A DNA stretch of 7,394 nucleotides, taken from positions 1 through 7,394 of the forward strand of contig JABGUA010000167.1 in NCBI GenBank assembly GCA_018646825.1, in the 5' to 3' direction. The notes beneath the pieces are model-generated. The model saw only the letters and a list, made by a program, of their open reading frames with translations. It was not told the origin of the DNA and ran no database searches. Of the stretch, positions 6,500-7,394 are shown piece after piece. Source of the DNA: Piscirickettsiaceae bacterium (GTDB lineage: Bacteria; Pseudomonadota; Gammaproteobacteria; Nitrosococcales; Methylophagaceae). The first letter of the stretch is position 1; every line of letters begins with the position of its first letter. The position numbers and the translations under genes were made by a program.

Positions 6500-7394
6500 T
6501 TAACCAGCTAATTTAGCTTTCAACACTTCATTAACTTGGGCTGGGTTAGCTTTACCTTTTGAAGCCTTCATCACTTGGCCTACGAAGAAGCCTAGCAATT
6601 GTTCTTTACCGCTGCGGTATTGCTCTACTTGCCCTGCGTTGTTAGCGATAACTTCGTCGACGATGGCTTCGATGGCGCCGGAGTCGGTGACTTGTTTGAG
6701 GCCTTTGGCTTCGATGATGCTGTCGGTGTCTTTGCCTTCACCAGACCATAAGGCTTCGAAGATTTGTTTGGCGATTTTACCTGAGATGGTATTGTCGCTG
6801 ATACGCATCAATAGGCCGCCAAGTTGTTCGGCACTTATAGGCGATTGATCGATTTCTAGGCTGGCTTTGTTGAGGGCGCCTAATAAGGTGGTGATGATCC
6901 AGTTGGCACAGAGTTTAGGATCTTTATTACCTGTTTTTGCGAGTACTTGTTCGAAATAATCTGCTAATTCACGGCTACTTGTTATTACGGACGCATCGTA
7001 GCTTGATAAGCTCATATCGGCAATGAAACGATCACGTTTTGCTTTGGGTAATTCAGGCAAAGTAGCGCGAACTTCGTCGATCATGCTTTGTTCCAGCACT
7101 AAAGGCAGCAAATCCGGATCTGGGAAGTAGCGGTAGTCATTGGCTTCTTCTTTGCTGCGCATTGAGCGTGTTTCGTTTTTATCAGCATCGTATAAGCGGG
7201 TTTCTTGAACGACTTTGCCGCCATCTTCGATGACGTCGATTTGGCGTTCGACTTCGATGTTAATCGCACGTTCGACATTTCGGAAAGAGTTAATGTTTTT
7301 GAGTTCTGAGCGCGTTCCTAATTCGGTTTGGCCCATGGGGCGAACAGAGACATTGGCATCACAACGAAACGAGCCTTCCTGCATGTTGCCATCG
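6500..7394 (-). CDS. gatB: GatB, subunit B of aspartyl/glutamyl-tRNA amidotransferase (partial, N-terminus off window)
   Basis: GatB is part of the GatCAB complex, which amidates Glu-tRNA(Gln) and/or Asp-tRNA(Asn) in the cytosol using ammonia delivered from the GatA glutaminase subunit. The window holds the last 297 complete codons and the TAA stop (6502-6500). The frame continues through the right edge: DGN is read before the internal Met at 7384, so that Met is not the start. The family is usually about 475-480 residues, so roughly the first 180 are missing. The catalytic-cradle motifs GSFRCDANVSVRP, GTRSELKNINSFRNVERAI and YRYFPDPDLLPL are visible. The last 150 or so residues are the helical YqeY-like tRNA-binding tail, ending FVGQVMKASKGKANPAQVNEVLKAKL. 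gatA and gatC would be expected upstream, beyond the right edge. I saw nothing unusual in this gene. Confidence 0.95.
   Translation of the reverse strand, partial: DGNMQEGSFRCDANVSVRPMGQTELGTRSELKNINSFRNVERAINIEVERQIDVIEDGGKVVQETRLYDADKNETRSMRSKEEANDYRYFPDPDLLPLVLEQSMIDEVRATLPELPKAKRDRFIADMSLSSYDASVITSSRELADYFEQVLAKTGNKDPKLCANWIITTLLGALNKASLEIDQSPISAEQLGGLLMRISDNTISGKIAKQIFEALWSGEGKDTDSIIEAKGLKQVTDSGAIEAIVDEVIANNAGQVEQYRSGKEQLLGFFVGQVMKASKGKANPAQVNEVLKAKLAG

Noticed and set aside
6639..6848. 69-codon plus-strand frame inside gatB
   Set aside because: It is antisense to the conserved GatB C-terminal domain and has no ribosome binding site or recognisable product.

Overview
The window reads as a gammaproteobacterial chromosome segment of moderate-to-low GC. 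Three things point there: a type IV pilus Pil-Chp chemosensory cluster in the order pilG-pilH-pilI-pilJ-chpA, a glutamate-cysteine ligase of the Acidithiobacillus ferrooxidans type, and a gatB fragment. The ligase type suggests a Thiotrichales/Methylophaga/Cycloclasticus-like lineage, but this is inference and the genus cannot be fixed from the sequence. I saw no mobile element, CRISPR array, tRNA or rRNA.

Layout. Positions 1-4906 are one minus-strand cluster, read right to left: pilG (4475-4906, GTG start), pilH (4102-4473, 1 nt after pilG), pilI (3557-4105, ATGA overlap with pilH), pilJ (2267-3532) and the first 732 codons of chpA (1-2196, running off the left edge). Positions 4907-5137 are a divergent intergenic region with promoter-like elements for both sides and a 7-bp inverted repeat. 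gshA (5138-6424) lies on the plus strand. A strong bidirectional hairpin terminator (6441-6479) separates it from the convergent gatB (6500-7394), which runs off the right edge.

How the genes work together. In the known Pil-Chp system, PilJ is the methyl-accepting receptor, PilI the CheW-like coupler, ChpA the very large CheA-like hybrid kinase, and PilG and PilH the CheY-like outputs that control pilus extension, retraction and cAMP. gshA makes gamma-glutamylcysteine for glutathione synthesis. gatB belongs to the amidotransferase that makes Gln-tRNA(Gln) and/or Asn-tRNA(Asn).

Points of note. PilJ keeps its HAMP and signalling half but lacks the large periplasmic sensing module. There is no pilK methyltransferase gene between pilJ and chpA. 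ChpA carries a linker of near-identical 19-residue repeats (57-bp units) with the core ETSVDRYI, which continues past the window edge. I found no wholly novel system. The unusual content is this remodelled pilus-chemosensory cluster.
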